This document shows, piece after piece, positions 1 through 5,343 of a stretch of 6,987 nucleotides of DNA. A model generated the notes under the pieces. The model searched no databases and was not told the origin of the DNA. It was given only the letters and a program-made list of their open reading frames with translations. Origin of the DNA: Oscillospiraceae bacterium (GTDB taxonomy: Bacteria > Bacillota > Clostridia > Oscillospirales > Oscillospiraceae); assembly GCA_021199595.1 (NCBI GenBank), contig JAJQHT010000257.1, positions 1 to 6,987 on the forward strand, read 5' to 3'. Made by a program: the position numbers and the translations under genes. Each line of letters starts with the position of its first letter. The first letter of the stretch is position 1.

Positions 1-1
1 C

Positions 2-943
2 GTATGCGCCGTTCTCGTTGTTCTTGTTGTCGCTTTTCTGGCGTACATGATTTACCCGGATAACAGGGAGCAGAAAGCGCAGGCCGAGGCAATGGAGGAG
101 CTTCAGGCGGAGGCAAGACCCTATGAGGTGGAGCTGCAAAATCTTAAAAGCGAGCTGCAATCGCTCCAAAACAGTGTTTCTTATTCCAGCGAGGAAGCTG
201 AAATTCTGGTCGGGTTCGTTGCTTCTGACGAGTCAGCGGATTCTTACATATCTTATATAGATGAAAAAGCATCGGCCTATAACTTTTCCCCTGTCCTCAT
301 TGTGGATTGTACGATGGATATGGACATCATTGAGGAAATCATAGACGCTGCGGACGAGTCGTGGGAGATTATGCTTTATGCTTCAAGCTTCTCAGAGGAA
401 GTGAATGACAGCGTGTTGTCTGTCATATCCTATCTGGCGTCTATCAACCGTGAACACTGCGGCATATTCTTCCTCCGCGGGGATTCCAGTACCGCGTCCA
501 ATATCCAGCTTCTCGTGGATGACGGATTTATAGGCTACACAGACTATAACAGCGAGTCCCCCAAGGCCGGACAGACGGAGGACGGCTCCGTGTATTTTGA
601 CTATTCCTATCTGACAACGTCGGGAACGACGGTGTCCAGCCGGATAACCGCTCTTTACAGAAATAAGGCCGCTATGATTATTGCATTTGATATGGCGAGT
701 ATTCAATCCGGCGCCTTGACGGAGGCCTATGTCGTGAGCCTTCTGGACAGGATGCAGGCCTACACGGAAAACGACGACTGCTCATTTTCCACAGTTGCCG
801 CTGTTACGGAGAAACTGTCTGAAATCAATACGATTGAGGCGGAGCTGCAGGCTGACTATGAGGCGCAGGCAGCGGAGATACAGGAGCGGATTGACGAGCT
901 GGAAGAGCTGATAGAGGAAATTTATGCCGAGGTTGCGTATTAA
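2..943 (+). CDS. Membrane-anchored coiled-coil protein of unknown function, 5'-partial
   Basis: The reading frame is open from base 2 and starts upstream of the window. The residues before the first visible ATG (base 47) are hydrophobic (VCAVLVVLVVAFLAYM), which is a transmembrane or uncleaved signal-anchor helix, so that ATG is not the true start. After the anchor comes an acidic, heptad-like coiled coil (about residues 5-45 counted from the base-47 Met). A mixed alpha/beta globular region follows (about 46-245), with hydrophobic strands at ILVGFVAS, SPVLIVDC, WEIMLYASS, CGIFFLRGD and AAMIIAFDM. A second coiled coil rich in Glu, Ile and Leu lies at about 250-295. The order of the strands is loosely reminiscent of divergent NodB-type polysaccharide deacetylase folds, but I see no convincing metal-binding His/Asp set, so no function is assigned. 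The product is probably extracytoplasmic. It ends 32 bases from the convergent nitroreductase gene. Confidence 0.85.
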   Translation, partial: VCAVLVVLVVAFLAYMIYPDNREQKAQAEAMEELQAEARPYEVELQNLKSELQSLQNSVSYSSEEAEILVGFVASDESADSYISYIDEKASAYNFSPVLIVDCTMDMDIIEEIIDAADESWEIMLYASSFSEEVNDSVLSVISYLASINREHCGIFFLRGDSSTASNIQLLVDDGFIGYTDYNSESPKAGQTEDGSVYFDYSYLTTSGTTVSSRITALYRNKAAMIIAFDMASIQSGALTEAYVVSLLDRMQAYTENDDCSFSTVAAVTEKLSEINTIEAELQADYEAQAAEIQERIDELEELIEEIYAEVAY

Positions 944-951
944 AAACGTGC

Positions 952-983
952 ACCTGCAATAGACTTCCTTTCAGGTTATTGCA
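952..983. repeat. Inverted repeat between convergent gene ends
   Basis: Arms TGCAATA (955-961) and TATTGCA (977-983) are separated by 15 bases. A competing pair, ACCTG (952-956) with CAGGT (972-976), uses the same stretch. It lies between two convergent genes and covers the nitroreductase stop codon. On the minus strand a run of five T (946-942) follows after several bases, so it may be a weak terminator for the nitroreductase. The long loop and the gap before the T run make this uncertain. Confidence 0.35.
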
Positions 984-1585
984 AATAGATAACAGCGCCT
1001 TCCCGGCGGGGAACCCTCGGCTTGCGGAACCCATCCGGTGCGGGATAACCGAAGGCGATGGCCCCGATCAGGCGGTTGCCTTCCGGCACAAGACTTTTCA
1101 GAAGCGGATCGCCGTCAGCATCCTCCAGCGCGGGCGCGATAAGATTGGCCGTCACCGCCCCGAGCCAGCAGGAGGAAATCCCGAAGGACTGGGCGGCGAT
1201 CATCATGTTCTCACACGCCAGCGCCGAGGAGACGACCGGCGTGCGCTGCCGCGGCGCCTCCGACACGACGATAAGCAGCGGCGCAAAATCAGCGCCGCAG
1301 AGAATATGCCCCCGCGTGCCGTGGTTGTCAACAATAGCCCCCGGCTGGAAGCCCGGGATATGGGCCGCCAGGTCGGCTGTCATCAGCTCGCCGAAATGGG
1401 CGAGCTTTTCCTTGTCAGCCAGGACGGTGATCGTCCACGGCTGCCCCCCGCCCGCGCTGGGCGCATAGGTTCCCGCCGTGACAATGGCTTCGATGATTTC
1501 CGGGTCGATGGGATCCGTAAGATACTTCCGGCAGGACTGGCGGTTTATCAGGTTTTCAATGGTCTCATTCGTTTTCGTAAAGCAT
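976..1585 (-). CDS. Nitroreductase family protein (FMN-dependent oxidoreductase), apparent frameshift after the start codon
   Basis: The body of the protein is a typical nitroreductase-family enzyme of about 200 residues, a cytoplasmic FMN flavoprotein that usually forms dimers and uses NAD(P)H. Counting from the inferred start, the FMN phosphate-binding signature RQSCRKY is at 15-21 and the family hallmark APSAGGGQPW at 41-50. The C-terminal half carries SSCWLGAV and GAIAFGYP, which match the flavin-site and final-strand motifs. The ATG at 1585 follows an AGGAAAGG ribosome site by four bases, but it reads only MLYENE and stops. Dropping one C (minus strand, base 1582) joins it to FTKTNETIENLINRQSCRKY, a natural N-terminus. 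The frame of the body can be extended back to a TTG at 1743, but that extension runs across a clear promoter and a terminator hairpin, so I reject it. Either the gene carries a real one-base insertion or the base is a sequencing error. The natural substrate is unknown. Confidence 0.8.
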
Positions 1586-1589
1586 TTTT

Positions 1590-1597
1590 CCTTTCCT
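1590..1597 (-). promoter_or_regulatory. Ribosome binding site for the nitroreductase
   Basis: AGGAAAGG on the minus strand sits four bases before the ATG at 1585-1583. It supports that ATG as the intended start even though the ATG is out of frame with the conserved body of the enzyme. Confidence 0.6.
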
Positions 1598-1606
1598 GGA
1601 GTGTAT

Positions 1607-1621
1607 TGTCTCTTGTAGACA
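1607..1621. promoter_or_regulatory. Inverted repeat at the nitroreductase transcription start, possible operator
   Basis: TGTCT (1607-1611) and AGACA (1617-1621) form perfect five-base arms around a five-base spacer. The repeat begins at the -10 box of the minus-strand promoter and covers the expected transcription start, which is where a repressor would block initiation. The binding protein is not identifiable from the sequence. Confidence 0.4.
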
Positions 1622-1649
1622 TCGTAGCAATATCGTCTGAATTCGTCAA
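1621..1649 (-). promoter_or_regulatory. Sigma-A type promoter for the nitroreductase gene
   Basis: On the minus strand, TTGACG (1649-1644) and TACGAT (1626-1621) are separated by exactly 17 bases. The expected start of transcription falls near 1614, giving a short leader of about 30 bases before the AGGAAAGG-ATG at 1585. The match to consensus is five of six at -35 and four of six at -10. Confidence 0.65.
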
Positions 1650-1652
1650 GAG

Positions 1653-1696
1653 AAAAATGATTCAGGAGCAGCCCTTTTGGGGTTGCTCCTGTTTTT
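1653..1696. terminator. Bidirectional intrinsic terminator between divergent promoters
   Basis: A 12-pair stem (1663-1674 with 1680-1691, one G-T wobble) closes a five-base loop. It is followed by TTTTT on the plus strand (1692-1696). On the minus strand a run of five T (1657-1653) follows after five bases. The hairpin is GC-rich and near perfect. No gene clearly ends here, so it most likely insulates the two divergent promoters or stops plus-strand transcription running antisense through the nitroreductase. Confidence 0.75.
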
Positions 1697-1750
1697 ATTG
1701 CTAGCGTTAATAAGGCGCTGGTTTGCAATGCTATATGGATCAACTGGCGT

Positions 1751-1770
1751 TTTAATTTTGTCCAATTAAA
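1751..1770. promoter_or_regulatory. Perfect inverted repeat upstream of the LysR promoter, candidate LysR box
   Basis: TTTAATT (1751-1757) and AATTAAA (1764-1770) are perfect seven-base arms around a six-base spacer, ending eight bases before the -35 box. The centre is about 53 bases upstream of the expected transcription start. That is close to the usual recognition-site position of LysR-type regulators, and the repeat contains T-N11-A spacings. Autoregulation is inferred, not shown. Confidence 0.45.
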
Positions 1771-1778
1771 TCTTGTGC

Positions 1779-1807
1779 TTGATGGGTTAGACCTAATGGA
1801 CTATAAT
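1779..1807 (+). promoter_or_regulatory. Sigma-A type promoter for the LysR pair
   Basis: TTGATG (1779-1784) and a perfect TATAAT (1802-1807) are 17 bases apart. The expected start near 1814 gives a leader of about 32 bases. A small TTAG/CTAA inverted repeat (1787-1796) lies between the two boxes. Confidence 0.75.
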
Positions 1808-1845
1808 TATATTGTTTTTAACGCAACATTTCTGGGGGATAAACC

Positions 1846-2715
1846 ATGAACGACACAAACCTAGCCTGTTTTTTCTCTGTGGCGCACACAGGCAGCTTTA
1901 CGATTACCGCAAGAGAATTGTGCTTAACGCAGCAGGCGGTGAGCCGGAACGTACACGCCCTGGAGCAGGAGTTTGGATTTCCGCTGATTATCCGCAGTGG
2001 TCAGGGCATAGAGCTGACGCACAGCGGGGAGCTGTTCCTTAAAAAATGGCGCATGTTCGATTCCAGACTGGCGCTTCTGGAGCGGCAGGCACAGCGGTTG
2101 TCGAATCCCATGTGCAACAAGCTGTTTGTCGGCTGGCCGGATTGGATAAACGGGTGCGGGTCGCTGCATCAGCATATATCGGGCTTCCTGGAGGAGTATC
2201 ACAGTGTGGATTTCCATGCCTTTTCCGAGCCTGTGGACACGCTTGCGTCTATGCTGCGCGATGGCAGTCTGGACATTGCAATCATCCCTGAAATCGTATC
2301 GGAGCAGTTCGAGGGGCTTCACATTTCACCTGTCTTTGAGGCGCAGACCCTGCACCTTATATCCCGGAATTATACGGAATTGCCGCCTCTCCGGGCGCTG
2401 GCCGACGAGCCTCACTATTTTGCCGTCCTGGGCGACCACAGCCAGGAGGACGCGGTTGTCAGCGTAAAGGAACTTTGCGCCTGCCTTGGCTATACGCCTG
2501 CGTCCATAGAGGTTATGCCAAACGTCGAGAGCGTTTTTGCGCAGCTTCTGTGCGGAGGCTGCACGATCGGACTGCCATCCCGGTATAACGTGGGCCTTTG
2601 CTCCGTTCCGCTGCCGGGTATGAGCGTCGGCCTGTGCTTTGTCTCCGCGCCGACCCATGACGATCCGTGGGTGCTTCTGTTTGAGGCTTTTGTCCGGGGG
2701 AAAAGCCAATGCTGA
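1846..2715 (+). CDS. LysR-type transcriptional regulator (first of a tandem pair)
   Basis: At 289 residues this is the normal LysR-family length. The N-terminal winged helix-turn-helix spans about residues 6-65: FFSVAHTGSFTITARELCLTQQAVSRNVHALEQ has the family pattern of small-residue-rich first helix and QQAVSR recognition helix, followed by the GxxLxRS-like wing and the LTHSGE motif. A linker helix (about 66-92) leads to a periplasmic-binding-protein-like effector domain (about 93-285) that would sense a small molecule. The start is supported by GGGGGA six bases upstream and by a promoter at 1779-1807. The last seven bases overlap the next regulator, implying translational coupling. The effector domain begins with an unusual Trp-rich segment (GWPDWINGCGSL) that has a counterpart in the second regulator. 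It probably controls the downstream SnoaL/TRAP operon, the divergent nitroreductase, or itself; the targets are inferred from position only. Confidence 0.93.
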   Translation: MNDTNLACFFSVAHTGSFTITARELCLTQQAVSRNVHALEQEFGFPLIIRSGQGIELTHSGELFLKKWRMFDSRLALLERQAQRLSNPMCNKLFVGWPDWINGCGSLHQHISGFLEEYHSVDFHAFSEPVDTLASMLRDGSLDIAIIPEIVSEQFEGLHISPVFEAQTLHLISRNYTELPPLRALADEPHYFAVLGDHSQEDAVVSVKELCACLGYTPASIEVMPNVESVFAQLLCGGCTIGLPSRYNVGLCSVPLPGMSVGLCFVSAPTHDDPWVLLFEAFVRGKSQC

Positions 2716-3599
2716 ACGAAAATCAGATTGAATGCTTCCTTTCCGCCGCCAAGCATCAGAATTTTTCCACCGCCGCTGCAGAGCTTGGCCTGACGCCTCA
2801 GGCTGTGAGCAAGCAAGTCATTCAACTGGAAAAAATGTTGGATGTCAGGCTGTTCAGCCGCAATGGGCCATATCTTGCGCTTACGGAAATGGGATGCCAG
2901 TTCCGGGAGCTGTTCATCGCCCAGTTCCAGGAATTTGACGGGCTGAAGCGCGACATTGCCGCGTATCGCGCCCATATGCTGGAGAAGCTGGGAATCGGAA
3001 TTTCGGAATGGCTAGATCCCTTCGGTTCCCTGGGGGACGGGCTGACCGCCTACTTTACTGCCCACCCGGAAACGAAGGTTTCTCTGCGCCATATGTCGAA
3101 CGACCAGCTTTTTGACAGTCTGGCCTCCGGCGCGCTGGACTGCGCCCTGTTTTTTGATAATCAAAGGCCGAAGCAGCGGGACTATGAGTGTCATTCGGTG
3201 ATAAGAGACGAGATGCTGCTATATGGCCCCGACGGTTATTCCCCCGGCCCCGCGCCCAGGGACTGCTGGCGTCTTCCCATGGTGACGACCTCGGGCTGGA
3301 ACTGGACGCGAACGGAATACCGCCTGTTTCATAATCTTGGAAGGCTTACTGCCGATTTTGAACCCTCCGAGCTGATACTGGTACCCAGCTACAGCTCAGT
3401 GTGCGCAGTCATGCAGTTTTCCGACTGCGTGACGTTATCCAGCCGTCTGTTCAGCCGCATATCCAACATTCCGGGCAAGAGAGGCTATTCCACCGGCATA
3501 AGAGAGGACGTCATACTGGTGTGGAAAAGCGGAAATGAAAATCCCCATCTTCCAAAATTGCTTCAGCATCTCCGAGACTACTTCGGCTGGACGGCATAG
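2709..3599 (+). CDS. LysR-type transcriptional regulator (second of a tandem pair)
   Basis: This 296-residue protein has a standard LysR layout. The helix-turn-helix is at about residues 6-65, with FLSAAKHQNFSTAAAELGLTPQAVSKQVIQLEK as the DNA-reading part and LTEMGCQF as the usual end of the domain. A linker helix and an effector-binding domain (about 93-290) follow. Its start ATG lies inside the end of the first regulator (shared ATGCTGA), so the two are co-transcribed and probably translated in sequence. It looks like a diverged paralogue of its neighbour: GISEWLDPFGSL and the LFDSLASGALDCALF region align with GWPDWINGCGSL and LASMLRDGSLDIAII. A strong terminator lies downstream, before the next operon. 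The ligand and targets are unknown; the neighbouring SnoaL/TRAP operon is the likeliest target. Confidence 0.93.
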   Translation: MLNENQIECFLSAAKHQNFSTAAAELGLTPQAVSKQVIQLEKMLDVRLFSRNGPYLALTEMGCQFRELFIAQFQEFDGLKRDIAAYRAHMLEKLGIGISEWLDPFGSLGDGLTAYFTAHPETKVSLRHMSNDQLFDSLASGALDCALFFDNQRPKQRDYECHSVIRDEMLLYGPDGYSPGPAPRDCWRLPMVTTSGWNWTRTEYRLFHNLGRLTADFEPSELILVPSYSSVCAVMQFSDCVTLSSRLFSRISNIPGKRGYSTGIREDVILVWKSGNENPHLPKLLQHLRDYFGWTA

Positions 3600-3601
3600 C
3601 T

Positions 3602-3662
3602 TTCCTATATTATGCCCTGCGGTTCTCTCCAAAGGGCAGGAGCGGGACGATTAAAATAGGAA
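3602..3662. repeat. Nested inverted repeats after the second LysR gene
   Basis: An outer pair, TTCCTAT (3602-3608) with ATAGGAA (3656-3662), encloses an inner pair, TGCCCT (3613-3618) with AGGGCA (3633-3638). They could fold in the 3' untranslated region ahead of the main terminator. Arms are short and loops long, so this may be chance. Confidence 0.25.
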
Positions 3663-3704
3663 TATAAAATGGATGTAAGCAGCCATTATATGATAATATC
3701 GAGC

Positions 3705-3736
3705 AATACCGGCAGGTGTTTCCTGCCGGTATTTTT
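3705..3736 (+). terminator. Intrinsic terminator of the LysR operon
   Basis: A perfect 12-pair stem (3705-3716 with 3722-3733, core CCGGCAGG/CCTGCCGG) closes a five-base loop and runs straight into a T tract (3732-3736). No long A tract precedes it, so it works in the plus direction. It separates the regulator operon from the SnoaL/TRAP operon. Confidence 0.88.
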
Positions 3737-3780
3737 AATTTCAACCAAACCATTAGTGCAATCAACGATTTTGTTGTACT

Positions 3781-3804
3781 TCGTCTGAATTGTTGACTTG
3801 AATT
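3781..3804 (+). promoter_or_regulatory. Direct repeats flanking the -35 box, possible activator or repressor site
   Basis: TGAATT occurs at 3786-3791 and again at 3799-3804, thirteen bases apart, on either side of the -35 hexamer. The first copy is part of TCGTCTGAATT (3781-3791), an 11-base string found identically at 1633-1643 inside the nitroreductase promoter, where it lies in the opposite sense relative to transcription. A shared regulator is possible but unproven. Confidence 0.35.
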
Positions 3805-3821
3805 TTGGTTTATGCTATTAT
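3793..3821 (+). promoter_or_regulatory. Extended -10 sigma-A promoter for the SnoaL/TRAP operon
   Basis: TTGACT (3793-3798) and TATTAT (3816-3821) are 17 bases apart, and a TG at 3813-3814 provides the extended -10 element. Transcription should start near 3828, giving a leader of about 45 bases. With near-consensus boxes the promoter may need repression rather than activation for control. Confidence 0.78.
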
Positions 3822-3824
3822 TTT

Positions 3825-3840
3825 TTTGACAATTTGACAA
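3825..3840 (+). repeat. Tandem 8-base repeat at the transcription start
   Basis: TTTGACAA is repeated perfectly and back to back (3825-3832, 3833-3840), exactly over the expected start of transcription. It contains two TTGACA strings, but neither has a -10 box at the right distance, so these are not extra promoters. An operator role is possible. Confidence 0.4.
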
Positions 3841-3872
3841 TGTATCAGGAAGAGGGGGAGTGATGCAAGCCT

Positions 3873-5339
3873 ATGGTATATCAGCGATTGACTACTGAAC
3901 AGCTTGCGGATCGATGGGAAGCCAGGCGTGCGGTTAAAAACCTGATGGGACGCATGACCCAGGCAATCCTTCACAAGGAGGAATCCGACTTTACCGCTAG
4001 ATTTTGGAGCGGGAGAGACGATGTGAGCCTAGGCGTAAACGCGGGCTGGTATCTGGGCATGGAAGCGGTGAGAGCATATTATGCTGCCATCGCCGCCCGC
4101 ACGGATCTGTCCGACGAAATCCTGCGCCGTCGGTTTCCGGCGTTCATGCCCGCCGAGGGCAGGGCGCTGGGGCAATTTGACCTTAAGCCCCTTTCGTCCG
4201 AACTTGTGGAGGTTGCCGGAGATGGGCAGACCGCAAAGGGTATGTGGTCGTATCAGGGCAGCGATATCCGCATGACGGAAAAAGGCCCCCTTTCCTATTG
4301 GACGATCGGCGTGTATGCCGTAGAATTTATCCTGGAGGGCGGGCAGTGGCGTATCTGGCATATGCTGAATCTGCTGGATATAGATTGTCCCTGTGGTGAA
4401 AAATGGTGGCAGGAGCCGCTTCCGCGTTCGGATGAGCCGGGCTTCGAGGCCTTTGGCGATCCCGTGTTTCCCGCACCGACCATCCAAACGGAGATTCACC
4501 GCCTGTGGAGCCCAGGAAACGGTCAGCAGGAAATGCCAACGTGTCCCGTTCCTTATGAGAGCTTTTCAGACACATTTAGCTATGGCTATGGGGGAGGTGC
4601 GATAATGCCCGACGAAAGAGTTTATTCCGAGGACGAGCTGATGCGCCGGATATGGGATATAGAGGACATTCGCGACCTTATGAGCCGTCGCTCGCTTTAT
4701 TGCACAGGGGGACAGTGGAGGCGTGAGCTGAATGAGCTTTGGGTCAGCACTCCGGAGCATATGACCGCTGCGTCCTTTGGTGGGAACTGGGGCTTTTACT
4801 GCGGCATGGAGTCCATCCGTCGGTTTTATGAGCGCAGCTATCGCAGTGCCTCTTTTTGCAGCCGCTGCGTCAATACGCCCCTGGTGATTCTTTCCGATGA
4901 CGGCGCCTCCGCCCGAGGTCGCTGGTATATGTCCGGACAGAACACCCTTTGCGCTGACGGCCAGGTGGAACAGGCCTGGTGGTCAGTGTGGACGCTGGGC
5001 GCCGACTTTGTGCGCGAAGGGGAACAGTGGAAAATTCTTCACCTGGTAGAGGCGCAGGATTTCTACTGCCCTGTGGGGGAGGATTTCGACGCGCAGCCCG
5101 TCTGGCCGGAAGCGGGAGCTAACCCGGAGCAAGCGTTGTTCGCCTCTGCGGATTATAGTTTCCTGGCGCACGACAACACATATATGCTGGAAGACGACTG
5201 GCCTCCTGTTCCGCAGGCATACGAAACATTAAATATGTATAACAGCTACGGGCCTGAAGGGCATCCTGCGCTGAACGATCGGATACACAGCATTGCGTGG
5301 GCAACCGAGGTGGCGGCCCGCAGGGCATGGGGGAGGTAA
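3873..5339 (+). CDS. Double SnoaL-like (NTF2-fold) domain protein, putative dehydratase or isomerase
   Basis: This 488-residue protein holds two related SnoaL/NTF2-like domains (about 15-180 and 255-410), each followed by a Pro- and Tyr-rich segment (181-245 and 411-488). Single-domain family members usually have 130-170 residues, so this is a fused duplication. The domains align at W45/W290 opening WSxxDxV-like stretches, N56/N305 in GxNxG-like turns, GMEAVRAYY (62-70) with GMESIRRFY (311-319), and YAVEFILEGGQWRIWH (148-163) with GADFVREGEQWKILH (376-390), followed by CPCGE and CPVGE. The His after the final Trp (163, 390) is a candidate active-site residue. The family includes dehydratases such as scytalone dehydratase and BaiE, cyclases and non-enzymes; the reaction here is unknown. 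No signal peptide is visible, so it is probably cytoplasmic. The start is the first ATG after an in-frame stop at 3861-3863; the GGGGGAG ribosome site is about 12 bases away, longer than ideal. It is the first gene of the operon. Confidence 0.88.
   Translation: MVYQRLTTEQLADRWEARRAVKNLMGRMTQAILHKEESDFTARFWSGRDDVSLGVNAGWYLGMEAVRAYYAAIAARTDLSDEILRRRFPAFMPAEGRALGQFDLKPLSSELVEVAGDGQTAKGMWSYQGSDIRMTEKGPLSYWTIGVYAVEFILEGGQWRIWHMLNLLDIDCPCGEKWWQEPLPRSDEPGFEAFGDPVFPAPTIQTEIHRLWSPGNGQQEMPTCPVPYESFSDTFSYGYGGGAIMPDERVYSEDELMRRIWDIEDIRDLMSRRSLYCTGGQWRRELNELWVSTPEHMTAASFGGNWGFYCGMESIRRFYERSYRSASFCSRCVNTPLVILSDDGASARGRWYMSGQNTLCADGQVEQAWWSVWTLGADFVREGEQWKILHLVEAQDFYCPVGEDFDAQPVWPEAGANPEQALFASADYSFLAHDNTYMLEDDWPPVPQAYETLNMYNSYGPEGHPALNDRIHSIAWATEVAARRAWGR
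5331..5337 (+). promoter_or_regulatory. Ribosome binding site for the second SnoaL-like gene
   Basis: GGGAGGT overlaps the end of the upstream gene and lies six bases before the ATG at 5344. It fixes the start at 5344 rather than at the in-frame ATG at 5293 inside the upstream gene. Confidence 0.75.
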
Positions 5340-5343
5340 AGCG

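Noticed and set aside
1606..1624. Sequence resembling a Nextera transposon adapter end (encodes DVYKRQ on the minus strand)
   Set aside because: Only 15 of 19 bases match the mosaic end, while adapter artefacts are normally exact, and the stretch is well explained as promoter and operator. Its closeness to the frameshift still makes a read-level check sensible.
979..1704. Long plus-strand open frame of 241 codons opposite the nitroreductase
   Set aside because: It is a mirror of the GC-rich nitroreductase coding strand, with Arg/Gly/Pro-rich composition and no family pattern or ribosome site.
1586..1743. N-terminal extension of the nitroreductase to a TTG at 1743 (255 residues)
   Set aside because: The extension crosses a terminator hairpin and a 17-base-spaced promoter, has no family resemblance, and would start upstream of the transcription start.
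1750..1766. TTTTAATTT-N3-CCAA shared with 3733-3748
   Set aside because: The string is AT-rich, overlaps the T tract of the terminator in the second place and sits at a different distance from the promoter, so it is probably chance.
2326..2975. Minus-strand open frames opposite the LysR genes
   Set aside because: They are shadows of two clearly real regulators and have no recognisable motif or ribosome site.
3826..3839. Two TTGACA strings as extra -35 boxes
   Set aside because: No -10-like sequence lies 16-18 bases downstream of either; the following DNA is the purine-rich ribosome site.
5293..5343. Earlier in-frame ATG for the second SnoaL-like gene
   Set aside because: It lies inside the upstream gene, has no ribosome site, and adds a basic segment unlike the family; ATG 5344 has GGGAGGT at the right distance.
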